Shown in pieces: positions 22,753 to 34,100 of a stretch of DNA of 64,000 nt (positions are counted from its first letter, which is position 1; every line of letters begins with the position of its first letter). The DNA lies in assembly GCA_037783545.1 (NCBI GenBank), contig JBBELK010000450.1:434001-498000 (forward strand). The letters run 5' to 3'. The translations under genes were made by a program, and so were the position numbers. A model generated the notes under the pieces. It was given only the letters and a program-made list of their open reading frames with translations. It was not told where the DNA came from and did not search any database. Source of the stretch: Henricia sp. BOLD:AAB3569 (lineage: Eukaryota > Echinodermata > Asteroidea > Spinulosida > Echinasteridae).

Positions 22753-25510
22753 AATTTTAAGATATACTTCCCACTTGCACTTTTATCGCAAATGTTGCTT
22801 TTCTGTAGAAAAATCACGTTTTCTTCCTCAAAAATTGCCTTCAGTTAGTGCACAAGATAACCATTCACGCGCGCGCGCAGCGCCCTCTGTTGTCGCGCTT
22901 ACGCACAGACTGCTCGCCACGTCATTTTGTGCATTACTTTATGCAGTAATAGGCCATTTCGACATTTTCGCGGCCATTTTGAAGGAGGTGCAAAGAGCGC
23001 CCTCAAGCGCCGCATGTGCGTGCACAAAACATATCTAAGGCGGCTTCGCGCACTGGATACAACTTCGCAATTAATTCTTTTGACTAATTAAATCGATGGC
23101 TTTGACTATAAAGCTGGTTGATTGTGATTCTATATGAATTGTTCTTATGCTTCAGTTGAAAAATCAAAATTAAAAGTGTCTTCTTGTCTGAATAAATCGC
23201 ATTTTAAGACCCCTTCTTATTTCCCAATTTCTCTAAGATTAAGGCGGCTTGATTCCCGCAATGGATACAACTTCGCAATTAATTTGTTTGACTAATTAAA
23301 TCGATTGCTATGACGATAAAGCTGATTGATGATGATTCTACATGAATATTTCTTATACTACAGCTGAAAAATAGTAACAAAAAGTGCCTACTTGTCTGAA
23401 TAAATCGATTTTAAGACCCCTTCTTATTTCCTAATTTCTTTAAGCTAAGGCGGCTTAATTCGCGCACTAGATACAACTTCGCAATTAATTTTTGTGACTA
23501 ATTAAATCGATGGCTATGACAACAAAGCTGATTGATGATGATTCTGCATGAATATTTCTTATATTACAGTTGAAAAATCTTAACAAAAAGTGCCTACTCG
23601 TCAGAATAAATCGATCTTTAAGGCCCCCCTTTTTATCTCCCAGCTACTGTTTTTTTCAAGTAAATATCTTCGGAAAATGAAGTGTCTCTGACCACTTATC
23701 ACAGAAGTATGTTATATAAAAAAAAGTGTGAACAGGCTTGATATTAGTTCGCAGCAAGAAAGGATAAACATAACCCTTTCAATAATTATTTTAACAAAAT
23801 ACAATTGTCAACATTTCTGGTAACTTATTACACTTTAGGCTATTAATTAATACCATGATAAAATATGATCTTTTCCTGGGAAATTTGTATTGTTTCTGTT
23901 AAACCGATCATGATTATTGGAACAAATGATAAAGATTTCAAAATTGTCATGGTGTTTCGACTATTGAAATTAAGTGTCCTTTTATTATCAAGAACAGCAC
24001 GGTGAAAGAAGGAGTAAAGAAATGCGACTTTCTCCACGAGATCGACGGAGAGGTGAGATTGAGGCAAAGCCAAAATTATTTCACACAGATCAACATCCAG
24101 ATGGCTCTAGCAGAGGCTAAACAAGTCTTAAGCGGGCCTCCCACTGTGCGATTTTTGCTACGAATTAGGTACGATTAGCTACGATTTAGGTCGATTATGT
24201 ATACACTCTACACACAATCGTACCAAATCGTAGCTAATTGTACCTAATTCGTGGCAAAAATCGCACAGTGGGAGGCCCGCTTTATTTTGTTATCTGGACT
24301 TAACAGGACACGTTCGTAAAAAAATACCTTTGACAAACAACATTATAAAAAAGTTGCAATGAGCGCAACAGTGTTCTTCAAAACCTGTGCCATGTATATC
24401 AATAAAAACCTATACTTTTGCGGCACTTGTGATAAACAGTGGCTAGACGCCACTGAGATAAAAGAGGACGAAATAGACTGGAGAGCATCCAATGTGACGT
24501 ATGGTTCCAAGTGCCAAGGACTGAAATCTGACGACGATTTAAGCGATGTCACCTGGATCCATTCCAAGAAACTTTATTGGAAGAAAAGTGAAATGAGAAA
24601 AGAAGCCTTAAAAATCGATTTATTCAGACATTGGAACTTTTTGTTTTGATTTTTCCACTGTAATATAAGAAATATTCATCAATCAGCTTTATTGTCATAG
24701 GCATCGATTTAATAAGTCAAACAAATTAATTGCGAAATTTTATCCAGTGAGCCAATTAAGCCGCCTTAGCTTAGAGAAATTATGAAATAAGAAGGGGTCT
24801 TAAAATCGATTTATTCAGACTGTATATAAGAAATATTCGTACAGAATCAACATCAATTAGGTTTTTGTCATAGCCATCGATTTAATTAGTCACAACAATT
24901 AATTGCGAAGTTGTATCTAGTGCGCGAATTAAGCCGCCTTAGTTTAGAGAAATTAGGAAATAAGAAGGGGTCTGAAAATCGAATTTATTTAGACAAGAAG
25001 GCACTTTTAGTTTCGATTTTTCAGCTGTAATATAAGAAATATTCATGTAGAATCATCATCAATCAGCTTTATCGTCATAGCAATCGATTTAATTAGTCAA
25101 ACAAATTAATTGCGAAGTTGTATCCAGTGCGGGAATCAAGCCGCCTTAATCTTAGAGAAATTGGGAAATAAGAAGGGGTCTTAAAATGCGATTTATTCAG
25201 ACAAGAAGACACTTTTAATTTTGATTTTTCAACTGAAGCATAAGAACAATTCATATAGAATCATAATCAACCAGTTTTATAGTCAAAGCCATCGATTTAA
25301 TTAGTGAAAAGAATTAATTGCGAAGTTGTATCCAGTGCGCGAAGCCGCCTTCGATATGTTTTGTGCACGCACATGCGGCGCTTGAGGGCGCTCTTTGCAC
25401 CTCCTTCAAAATGGCCGCGAAAATGTCGAAATGGCCTATTTTATCATTTATTTATCTCAGAAATGCAACATTTGCGACAGAAGTGTCAGTGGGAAGTATA
25501 TCTTAGAATT
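22753..25510. mobile_element. Transposon with compound long inverted repeats (about 2.75 kb)
   Basis: The outer ends (TAAGATATACTTCCCACT near 22,757 and its inverse ending near 25,508) are followed by an inverted CCATTTTGAAGGAGGTGCAAA block. Each arm then carries tandem units of about 205 bp starting AAGGCGGCTT: three on the left (23,037, 23,241, 23,447) and four on the right, ending 24,767, 24,940, 25,147 and 25,351. The left arm has an extra 120-bp piece near 22,810-22,930. The central part (23,644-24,590) includes a nested MITE G. The layout recalls foldback elements; no transposase is seen. Confidence 0.75.
24129..24284. mobile_element. MITE family G, copy 1
   Basis: TTAAGCGGGCCTCCCACTGT pairs with ACAGTGGGAGGCCCGCTTTA; the inner halves also pair, giving a near-perfect hairpin. 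A second copy lies at 33,900-34,046. It is inserted in the middle of the compound element. Confidence 0.82.
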
Positions 25511-25699
25511 GAATAAGCTATCGATTCCAACATATAAATTTACCCAAATCGGTGTTCAATGTATATGAAAAAAATACCGAATTTATACTATAACTGACTT
25601 ACTTTGACATTTCAAATCAATGCAGTAAACATGGTAAAGAGTGTAAGTTTTGCCCAGTTTCCGGACGTAGGCCCTACGTGGTTCCGATTGGATGTCAGT

Positions 25700-26105
25700 C
25701 AAGTCGACCGAATACCAACTCGACTCGGACCATGGAGGAGCTTCCTCCATGCTCGGACCAACTCGACCGGGAAAAAATCTATCGTCAACCAACTCGACCG
25801 CGTACCAACTCGACCGCAAACCAACTCGACCATACAAATGCAAAACAGGAGAAGCCGTACGTGTCGCGTCGCTGGATTCGGCCGGTGAATGTCAGTTCGC
25901 TCGCACACTAAACATGACACGCGGCCGGCCGCGAGTTTGTCGGCATGTCTTTGCCGGCTCCCGGGTTGCTGTCGTCGCGGCGGTGACTGTCGAGTTGGTT
26001 TGGTACGCGGTCGAGTTGGTTTGCGGTCGAGTTGGTTTACGGTCGAGTTGGTACACGGTCGAGTTGGTACGAGTCGAGTTGGTAAACGGTCGAGTTGACC
26101 TGATT
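25700..26105. repeat. Inverted minisatellite arrays (ACCAACTCGACCG)
   Basis: From about 25,710 to 25,835 the unit ACCAACTCGACCG recurs with 2-6 base spacers. From about 25,985 to 26,100 its inverse CGGTCGAGTTGGT recurs at least six times. About 150 unrelated bases lie between. The two arrays can fold on each other. Confidence 0.82.
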
Positions 26106-27280
26106 ATTCAACAAGGCTACCGGGAAAAGGAAAGAATTGAGTAGTTGACCATGGCTTCAAACAGTAGAGGCGCACTTCCAAAAACAGGGACATTCCAGAA
26201 GACTGTCCCCTTTTATGGGGACAACTGACATGGAACTGTCCTGCCTTTCTAATAAGACTGTCTCCGTTTTGGGGGACAGTGGTAACGCAATCTGATTATA
26301 TGCAGCATGCCAAACCAAATCGTATTGTAAACATAACCAGTATCGATTACTACAGACAACTGTGCACAATACAAAGGTGTTTTGATTGATTCCACAACTC
26401 GAGTAAGAATAAAAGTATCGATTAATGATGCCTGCCTTCTTTTTCCGATTGTAACCTGAAAAGTAAACGGTACCCCCGGTAGATTTGTTTTTTTAAATGG
26501 CAGCTTTGAAGATTTTTTCATGAGGAATCCAATGGGGCCAATTAAAAGACCCTACATACATGTAGTGTCAACGGAATCCGAAATCAGCAATTGGGCATAC
26601 TGATATGCTGATACTTGATTTATTGAAGTAATTTTAAAGAAAAATATCCATGATCAACTTCTCAATTCTTTCTATTTTTTCCTCCCTACGTGTGGTTCCA
26701 AATCCAAAGATTGTTTCATAAAGGGAAGTCTAAGAACTGGTCAAAGGACAACGAGGTCATTTTTGAGTTGCAGAGTATTTTACCGTTGTTCTACCCGATA
26801 CTTATTTTTGAAATGTATACCTATTAGGCTCTTGAAACTAAATTTTATGTTTCCTGTAACATTTTTGTCAAGCCCAAATGAGGCAACTATTTCATTATTA
26901 ATTATTCATTATTTTGTAGCATTTCATTATTTGCAAAATAACGGCTATTTGATCAAAACTTAGCACGCTCTATACCCTCTGATAGTGTGTTAAAACACAA
27001 CCCTGATCAATTTATACACAAATTTGTATTTATTAAAATATCCTTCAGCATTTCCTAGGTATTTATGATTTATCTAACTCTAAGGATCAAGATATATTTA
27101 AATAACAAAACACATTTATAACAGTCCACACATTTCAAATGGGAATTGCACCCATGCTTTTCTACCTTTATTTAATAACACTGTTGTTACCGAGTTCGAC
27201 AATTGACTAAATTAACTGCAACAAAATGCACAATTGAGACACAGTCGTGATAGTCCATGGCATCTTGGTTACACCCCTTT
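26106..27280. other. Intergenic, nothing recognised
   Basis: AT-rich. A small imperfect hairpin (GACTGTCCCC and GGGGACA-type motifs) lies at about 26,195-26,290; nothing else seen. Confidence 0.4.
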
Positions 27281-28052
27281 CCTGTATCTTCACTGACACA
27301 AAGATTTTATCTGTCTCAAAACCTTCTCAAAAACACGACGCGTCGACAATAGTATAAAGCTAGCCGCAGTCAACTTAGTGTCAGTACAACCTCGTCCCCA
27401 TGGTGGTCGAGCATCCTCGTTCCTAACTAGGCCGATGTCGGTGTCAGTAGGCCTACGTACTATGGCCCATTTGTGGTCCGCGCTCGCTAACGATAAATAC
27501 AATCGCCCATGTGTAGTTTGTGTAGTTCTAGGCTAGCACTCACAGCTACTAACCACCGATCTAATAACTACGATGGAGCGGACGGTTGTGTTTGTACAGC
27601 AGCGCGCCGGGTTTTGCAAACAGGGTACATGCACAAAAATGGCAGCGCTACATGTATGTCTTCTCCAGGAATTTATTGTAACACACTAATACAAACGTGC
27701 ACGTGCCGGCGGCCAGCCGCGCCAATATACTAGTAGTACGTACTCATAGAGTTGTATAATGTACGTACTACGTTTTGGCGGGAGGACGAGAATGAGCAAT
27801 GTGAAATTCGAGCGCTAATTTTAAAAATCCAACCAAAATGGCAGGGAAAAAAAAATTTTAAACGTGAAATTTTTGGGGAAAATACAAAATAATAAATTGT
27901 TTTAGGATTTTGGCATCTCAAATGCGGCCGAAAAATCCAAACGCCGGCGGCTTACGGGAAACATAAAATTGAGTTTCAAGAGCCTTATCATGATTACCAT
28001 GGAAAGCCGCTTAAATTAAATGAAAATCTTGTTGGAATTTAGAGACTGAATC
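27281..28052 (+). promoter_or_regulatory. LARS1 upstream region (promoter placed by position only)
   Basis: The 770 bases before the LARS1 start codon are where its promoter and 5' UTR should lie. I see no TATA box at a fixed distance. There is a palindrome-rich TAGTACGTAC segment near 27,730-27,770 and a GGCGGGAGG motif near 27,777. The call rests on location, not on a demonstrated element. Confidence 0.3.
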
Positions 28053-28192
28053 ATGGCTGACAGTGCCGACAGCCGACGGAAAGGAACTGCCAAGGTTCGG
28101 ACTTTGCAGGAGATTGAGAAGGCGGTCCGAGCAAGATGGGAAGAAGAGAAGATGTTTGAACAGGATGCTCCGAGTGGGGTCAAAGGTCGTGG
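28053..28192 (+). CDS. LARS1: LARS1 exon 1
   Basis: Start ATG in [15 protein letters not shown], residues 1-46 plus two bases. GTAKV aligns with the conserved N-terminus of animal LARS1. Donor is CGTGG|GTAAGG; joined to exon 2 it gives [16 protein letters not shown]. Confidence 0.9.
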
Positions 28193-31100
28193 GTAAGGTC
28201 ATGTCACAGATTGGTATATTAGAATAACGGACGTTGTAGATTGAGAAGGTTGTCCGAGCAGGATGGGATCAAGAAAAGATGGTTGAAGAGGATGCTCCGA
28301 GTGGGGTCAAAGGTCATTGGTAAGGTCATGTCATAAAATTCACCCATTCTTTCTAATAATTTCATGTATGACATGATAATACCTCAAATTTGGCAAGAAA
28401 ACATACATGATTTCAGCCATGGACATTTTTTTTTTAACATTAAAGATTTAATTTCGTGCTCCATGGACTTGATGCGTGGAGTCTCAACTGGTAAACATGT
28501 ACGGAGGTTTTTCCTAGAATTGTTCACATTGTTATGTAAAGGCTAGTTTCCATACATGACCTGCTCTGGAAAAGGTGGTATAAGTCGCGCAGGCTAGGTC
28601 GAGTTTTCGCAACCATAAGTAGACATCTGTGGCGGATCCATGCTCATTCTAATACCAAAACACACTGGAAATTCCAGACGGAGCACGGACATTCCAGGCG
28701 GTATCTGGGGACTGCCAGGAATTTCCATTGTGTTTTTGTAATTTAATGAACGTGTTAAGTAAGGTTGTTTTTGCCCTTACCCGACGTATTTATTAACATT
28801 GTATACTCAGTGCTTTCCCCGAGACACTATGAACAACTTCATAGCTTGCTCGGGTGGGACTCGAACCCACGACCTCCTGCAAACAAGGCAGATGTCTTAA
28901 CCACTCGACCACCGAGCTAGCCGGTGTTGAATGGCTGGTTCGAATCATTTCGCAACGGGGATTGCAATTAGTCAGAAATTGATTATAACTTGCGTCGGGG
29001 AAATTGAATGTTAAAAGTAAGGTTGTTTTTGCCCTTACCCAACAAAGTTATTAACACTGTACACTCATCGCTTTCCCAAGACACTACGAAAAACTTCATA
29101 GCGTGCTCGGGTGGGACTCGAACCCACGACCTCCTGCATACAAGGCAGACATCTTAACCACTCGACCACTAAGCCAGCCGGTGTTGAATTGTACTTATAG
29201 TTGTGAAAACTCGACCTAGTCTGCGCGACTTATACTACCTTTTTCCAGAGCGGGTCTCATATTCTCTCAGTCAAACATCCTGGCACTTTTGTAGCCCATT
29301 GTAAACTGTTTTTGTTTGATTTACAGGAAAGATAAATACATGGTGTGCTTTCCCTATCCCTACATGAATGGACGTCTCCACCTTGGACATACATTTACAC
29401 TGTCAAAGTGTGAGGTAAATTCACAGCATTTATGTGAAATAAAACCATTATGTATTTAAGAAAGTTACACTTATGCAAAGAAAAAAATTGTATATTTAAA
29501 GGTAGAACACATGATTGGTATCTCTATTAAAAATCAGAAACATTCACAGATTTACACGTAACTTACACAATATAAACATTGATGACCGTAGAAAACTTCC
29601 TCTGAAATGGTTTTGTCTGAAGTGCTATAGTCTTTGAGAAATGAGTAAAATATGAGACGAAAATTCACTTCGTCTCCAAAACCACTTTGCCCTGGACCAC
29701 TTTTCCCTGATCCACTTTTCCCTGATCCACTTTTCCCTGATCCACTTTTCCCTGATCCACTTTTCCCTGATCCACTTCGCCCTGATCCGCCTCGCCCCCC
29801 AAAAACCACTTCACCCTCCAAAACTACTTCGCCTAAATGCCACTTTGCCCAAAAATCAGGGCAGAAGTGTACACAGTTTTTGACTGTTTTATCAGAAGTT
29901 AGATGAAGTACGGAGCTGACTTTTACTCAGGTTGGTTTTAATCATGTATATCTTAAAGGAGATGAAACTATTTGTAACGGTTTGCCAATCATGTGTTCTA
30001 CGGTACCTTCAATAGCAAGAATCATATTTTCAGTCTCTTCAACACAAAAAATTGTAGTTGTCCTCAATTGCCCTGTCCTCATCACAGGATGATGAATTTG
30101 TTTTCTTCAGTAAACTGAATGTGTTTACTGTAACCATATTAATTCCAGTGTGGACTGTCCAGGAACATTAGTTGTCAGATATTATTTTCAAGTCCAGTAG
30201 TCCCTTTTACTGGCCAGCCTTCAACCAGAAAACTGACGAGACCATTTTAATAGAGTCCAATAGTCCAGTTCAGATGACAAAAAAATCTCCTGAGTGCATC
30301 ATGTTCATACATGTATCGGTAAATTTTTACACTGTAACATGTAGTCAATGTGCAAATAGCTGTGACATTTAAAGGGACACACCGGCTTTGTGGGGTTATT
30401 TTGGGCTCGAAATAGACCTATACATTATTCTGAAGCGCTTTCCAGAGTAAATTAGATATATCCTGAAAAGACGGCGTCAAATTTGGCTGTTTTTGAGCAT
30501 TTTTCAAAAAATTTAAGGTCCGTGACTTTTCGGAACCAGATTTTGGTCCTGAAAAGTCCTACGAACACTCACTATGTACATACCGTATTTTCCAATTTGT
30601 ACACAAATCTGCCAACAGATTTCATAAAAAGGGTTTCTGGGTGTTGATATGGACGAGAGAATATCTCAGATTTTCGTGTCTTCGCTTTGCGTTCGCGTTC
30701 GTGGCAATAAATAACATCCGAAGAAAAAAACAGCATAGACCTATTGAGGGCGCTAAAGACACCAAAACGTTGCGTTCGAGTGGCTTCCTCGAGTCAGCGC
30801 TGACCTCAGGGATTATGCATTGTGGGATGAGTCAGGGAAAACAAGGAATCGAGGTTAAACACGTGTCGACCCATATCGAACGCCACCTATTTATTTACAA
30901 ACACATGATACATAATACATCGCGACAGCTGGTAAAGTGTTTAGCCCAACATTTGTCTCTTTTGTTAATTTTAAACATTTCTAGTTAATTACGTGACATT
31001 TTGATATTATTTTTTGACAAGGACCATCGAAAAATTATTGTCAAGGATGCTAGATTATGTAAACAGTAAGCCGGTGTGTTCCTTTAACCACAAAAATATT

Positions 31101-34100
31101 GTAGAGTTTTTCTATGCCAAAATGTACAAACTGTATACAGCTCTTCCTAACATTGTCCTTATTGTTTCCCTTTGTCAGTTTGCAGTGGGTTATGAACGTA
31201 TGAAAGGCAAACGATGTCTATATCCCTTTGCTTTCCACTGTACTGGCATGCCAATTAAGGTAAGATTGTAGTTCTGTTGTCACAATACAGTCACCAAAAG
31301 TCACTTAATCCCAATCACAAGGGCTGTCCGTATTTGACTGGGGAAAACTAAGGCCAAACAAAATAAATGGTGTGTTTACGGTAACCCGACCTACCTGGAA
31401 TTTGAGGCCAAATTACCGACCTCAAACTTTTTATTGCCAATTTTCAAGTTGATAATTTTAAATGAGCACTATTTGCAATAATTTACAACGAACATAACAT
31501 TTTCTGCACTTGTACATGAACATGGTTAATAGTGTTAATAGTGAGTTTCAAACATTGCAAAACAACACGCAAATGTATGAACTGAAATGTAAAAAAAAAT
31601 GCAAAAATTAAATTATTTTCCTACTGTACCTACGTACCTTGATTTTTTTTAGGCCGTTACCGTAAACGCTCTATTTATTTTGTTTGGCCTAACCAATACA
31701 ATGGGTACTTTTCTCATTTTAAGTCCAATGCGGACAGCCTAGGATGTTTTCCTCTCAGTAACTTTTCCTAAATCCAGCGGTTACTTTTCCTGGCCAACTG
31801 CTGCCCAGAAAAAATGACCAGGGAACTTTTCCCGATACGATAAGTCCAGTGCGGACGCAGCGAATCGGTAAAAGCGCTCTGGAAGCGTTCGTTTTGGGCC
31901 GTGAAGGTCAAACTGCGAAAGGACACTGCGCATGCTCTCCTACGGTCTCGGTAAAATTTTCCTGTGTCCAAATAGGGACAGCAGTAGAATATAGCAATGC
32001 GGGACCATTTAGACAGGGTACTGTGTGTCTGGGGGATTCTCCATAACCCGCCTCTTGTGGTATCCCCTGAAAACTGTTTCCTTGTCACCTGCCTTGATTG
32101 CGATGTCATTACATTTATGTAGATTAATATATTTTTTTATTTTTATAAATTAACTTGATTTTGTAACGTCTTTTTGGGTGGTGTTGTGGTCTGTGAAGCG
32201 CTTTGAGGTATTTTACGTAAGGCGCTGTTATAAATATCTATATTATTATTATTATTATTGATCATCGTCTCGGTAAAACCTCCCGAAAAAGTCCAATGCA
32301 GAAACTAAGTCACAAGCTATTCCAGTCATTTCTGACCAATCCAATTTTTTATAGCTTGCAACTTTATAATCATTTTTGTAATTTCTTTCATTCCAAGTTT
32401 GATTGTTTCGTTTCAGTGGTGACAAGGCTCGATACCAGATGTTGTGTTTATAACTTTATAATGTGAATTCTTGAATTGCGATGCTTGCAGATTTTAAAAA
32501 AGTAAAACTTATTTGACTGCAGGCATGCGCTGACAAACTGAAACGAGAGATGGAAGATTTTGGCTGTCCGCCAAGATTCCCACAAGGAGTTGACGAGGGT
32601 GAAGACGAAATTGATCAAGAAAGTGATGTCATCATCAAGGACAAGTCCAAAGGGAAGAAGGTGGGGCTTAGTATGCATAAATTTGAATAAATTAATGTTA
32701 AGTATGGCATTGAGAATGAAGTGATGTCATCATTAAGGACAAGGTTAAAGGAAAAAGGTGTTTGTATGCATAAATTTAAATAAATTAATAATATGGCATT
32801 GAGTATGGCATTGACAGACCTGCCAACTAGTACGATTTGGCCATATTTCGTATGGGAAATCTTTGAAAATACGTTTTCCCCTACAAAAATACGGGTTTTG
32901 ACCGTCTTGATACGCCCTAAAAAAATCCTGGTTTAAGCGTGCGGTAGCGAGTGTAAACTAGGCTTGATAGTAAAAATGGCTGCGAGTCAAGACTATGCAG
33001 GACATGACGTCACGAGGCTCTACACTACATCGTGCTCTCATAAGCTAGGATGTCCATAATTGGTACACGGGGTGTACAATACTGCTGTAGGACCGGGCGT
33101 ATTAGCCAATCTAGCTTTGCAAACAAAAGCACTAGGCATTAGGATAGATGAATGGCGGTTTATACGCAGACCGTGCCGTCCATGCTGCTGGCAATAATTT
33201 TGTGATCCTTGCTTGAGCGTGAAGTGAATATTTAAATATGGCTTCGACCAAAAAAGATAACAGGAAGCAATCGTACAAAGCAGAATACTTCATACATCCA
33301 TCACAGAAAGGAGAAAATCATGTACGATGTACATTGTGTGGTTCGGATTTTAGCATCGTGCACAATGGTTCGTATGACGGTTTTCTTATGAAGAATACAA
33401 CTCTTGGAGTTTCAGAATACAATTTCGTGATTCCAAAGGTTGGCAGGTCTGCATTGAGGGTGAAGATGAGATTGGTAAAGAAGTGATGTCATCAAGGACA
33501 AGGCCAAAGGGAAGAAGGTGGGGCTTATAAATGCATAGATTTGAATAAATTAAATAAATTGTAATTATGGCATTCATGGAAGAGTTTGGCTTTCCAGCAA
33601 GATTCTTACGGGGTGTTGGTAGAGTTGATAATGCATAAATTTGAATAAATAAATGTGAAATTACAGTGAACGATTTCCCCTGTATCGCATCGCAAAATGC
33701 GACGCGTTTTTGACAATCTGCGATGCCACTTTTCAAAGTGCATCGCAGTTTTTCACTTGATTTAGCGATGCAATTTGCGACACAATTTTTTCAAAAATCT
33801 GGTCCTTATCCTTGCACTTCCAGATTAGTTTTGGTAATGTTAGTGAAAAATTAAAAAAATGAAAATGGAAAAATTACCAGAATAACGTACCGCGACGGCT
33901 TAAGCGGGTCTCCCACTGTGCGATTTTTGTTACGAATTTCCTACTATTGGGTACGATTGTGTGTAGAGTCTATAGGCAGTCTCCGATAATCGTACCAATT
34001 CGTAGGAAATTTGTGGCAAAAATCGCACAGCGGGAGGCCTGCTTTACGGCAGGGTTCTCCCGATCCCCACGCACACACGTGCGTATATCGACCCGATACG

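Larger units (their letters stand above)
28755..29195 (-). repeat. tRNA-headed SINE, tandem dimer (minus strand)
   Basis: Two units sharing AAGGTTGTTTTTGCCCTTAC and a tRNA-like head lie in tandem about 257 bp apart. The same family is in plus orientation at 61,046-61,560, where the unit is 217 bp. Confidence 0.75.
28553..29262. mobile_element. MITE family AA carrying a SINE dimer
   Basis: Left end ATGACCTGCTCTGGAAAAGG pairs with CTTTTTCCAGAGCGGGTC at the right; next inward, GGTCGAGTTTTCGCAACC pairs with GGTTGTGAAAACTCGACC-like sequence. A SINE-free relative is at 48,501-48,750. The interior from about 28,755 to 29,195 is a tRNA-headed tandem repeat. Confidence 0.7.

Noticed and set aside
24359-24649. 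Gene of 96 residues inside the compound transposon
   Set aside because: The CGTCDKQW start is intriguing, but there is only one frame, it runs into the terminal repeat, and no family is recognised.
23037-25351. CRISPR-like array
   Set aside because: The repeats are about 205 bp, in inverted arms and without regular spacers; this is eukaryotic transposon structure.
10513-28053. Shared bidirectional promoter for PKS and LARS1
   Set aside because: The genes are divergent but about 17.5 kb of repeats separates the start codons.
29552-29906. Collagen-like or FPDPL repeat protein
   Set aside because: It is the CCACTTTTCCCTGAT minisatellite translated; both strands give low-complexity ORFs.
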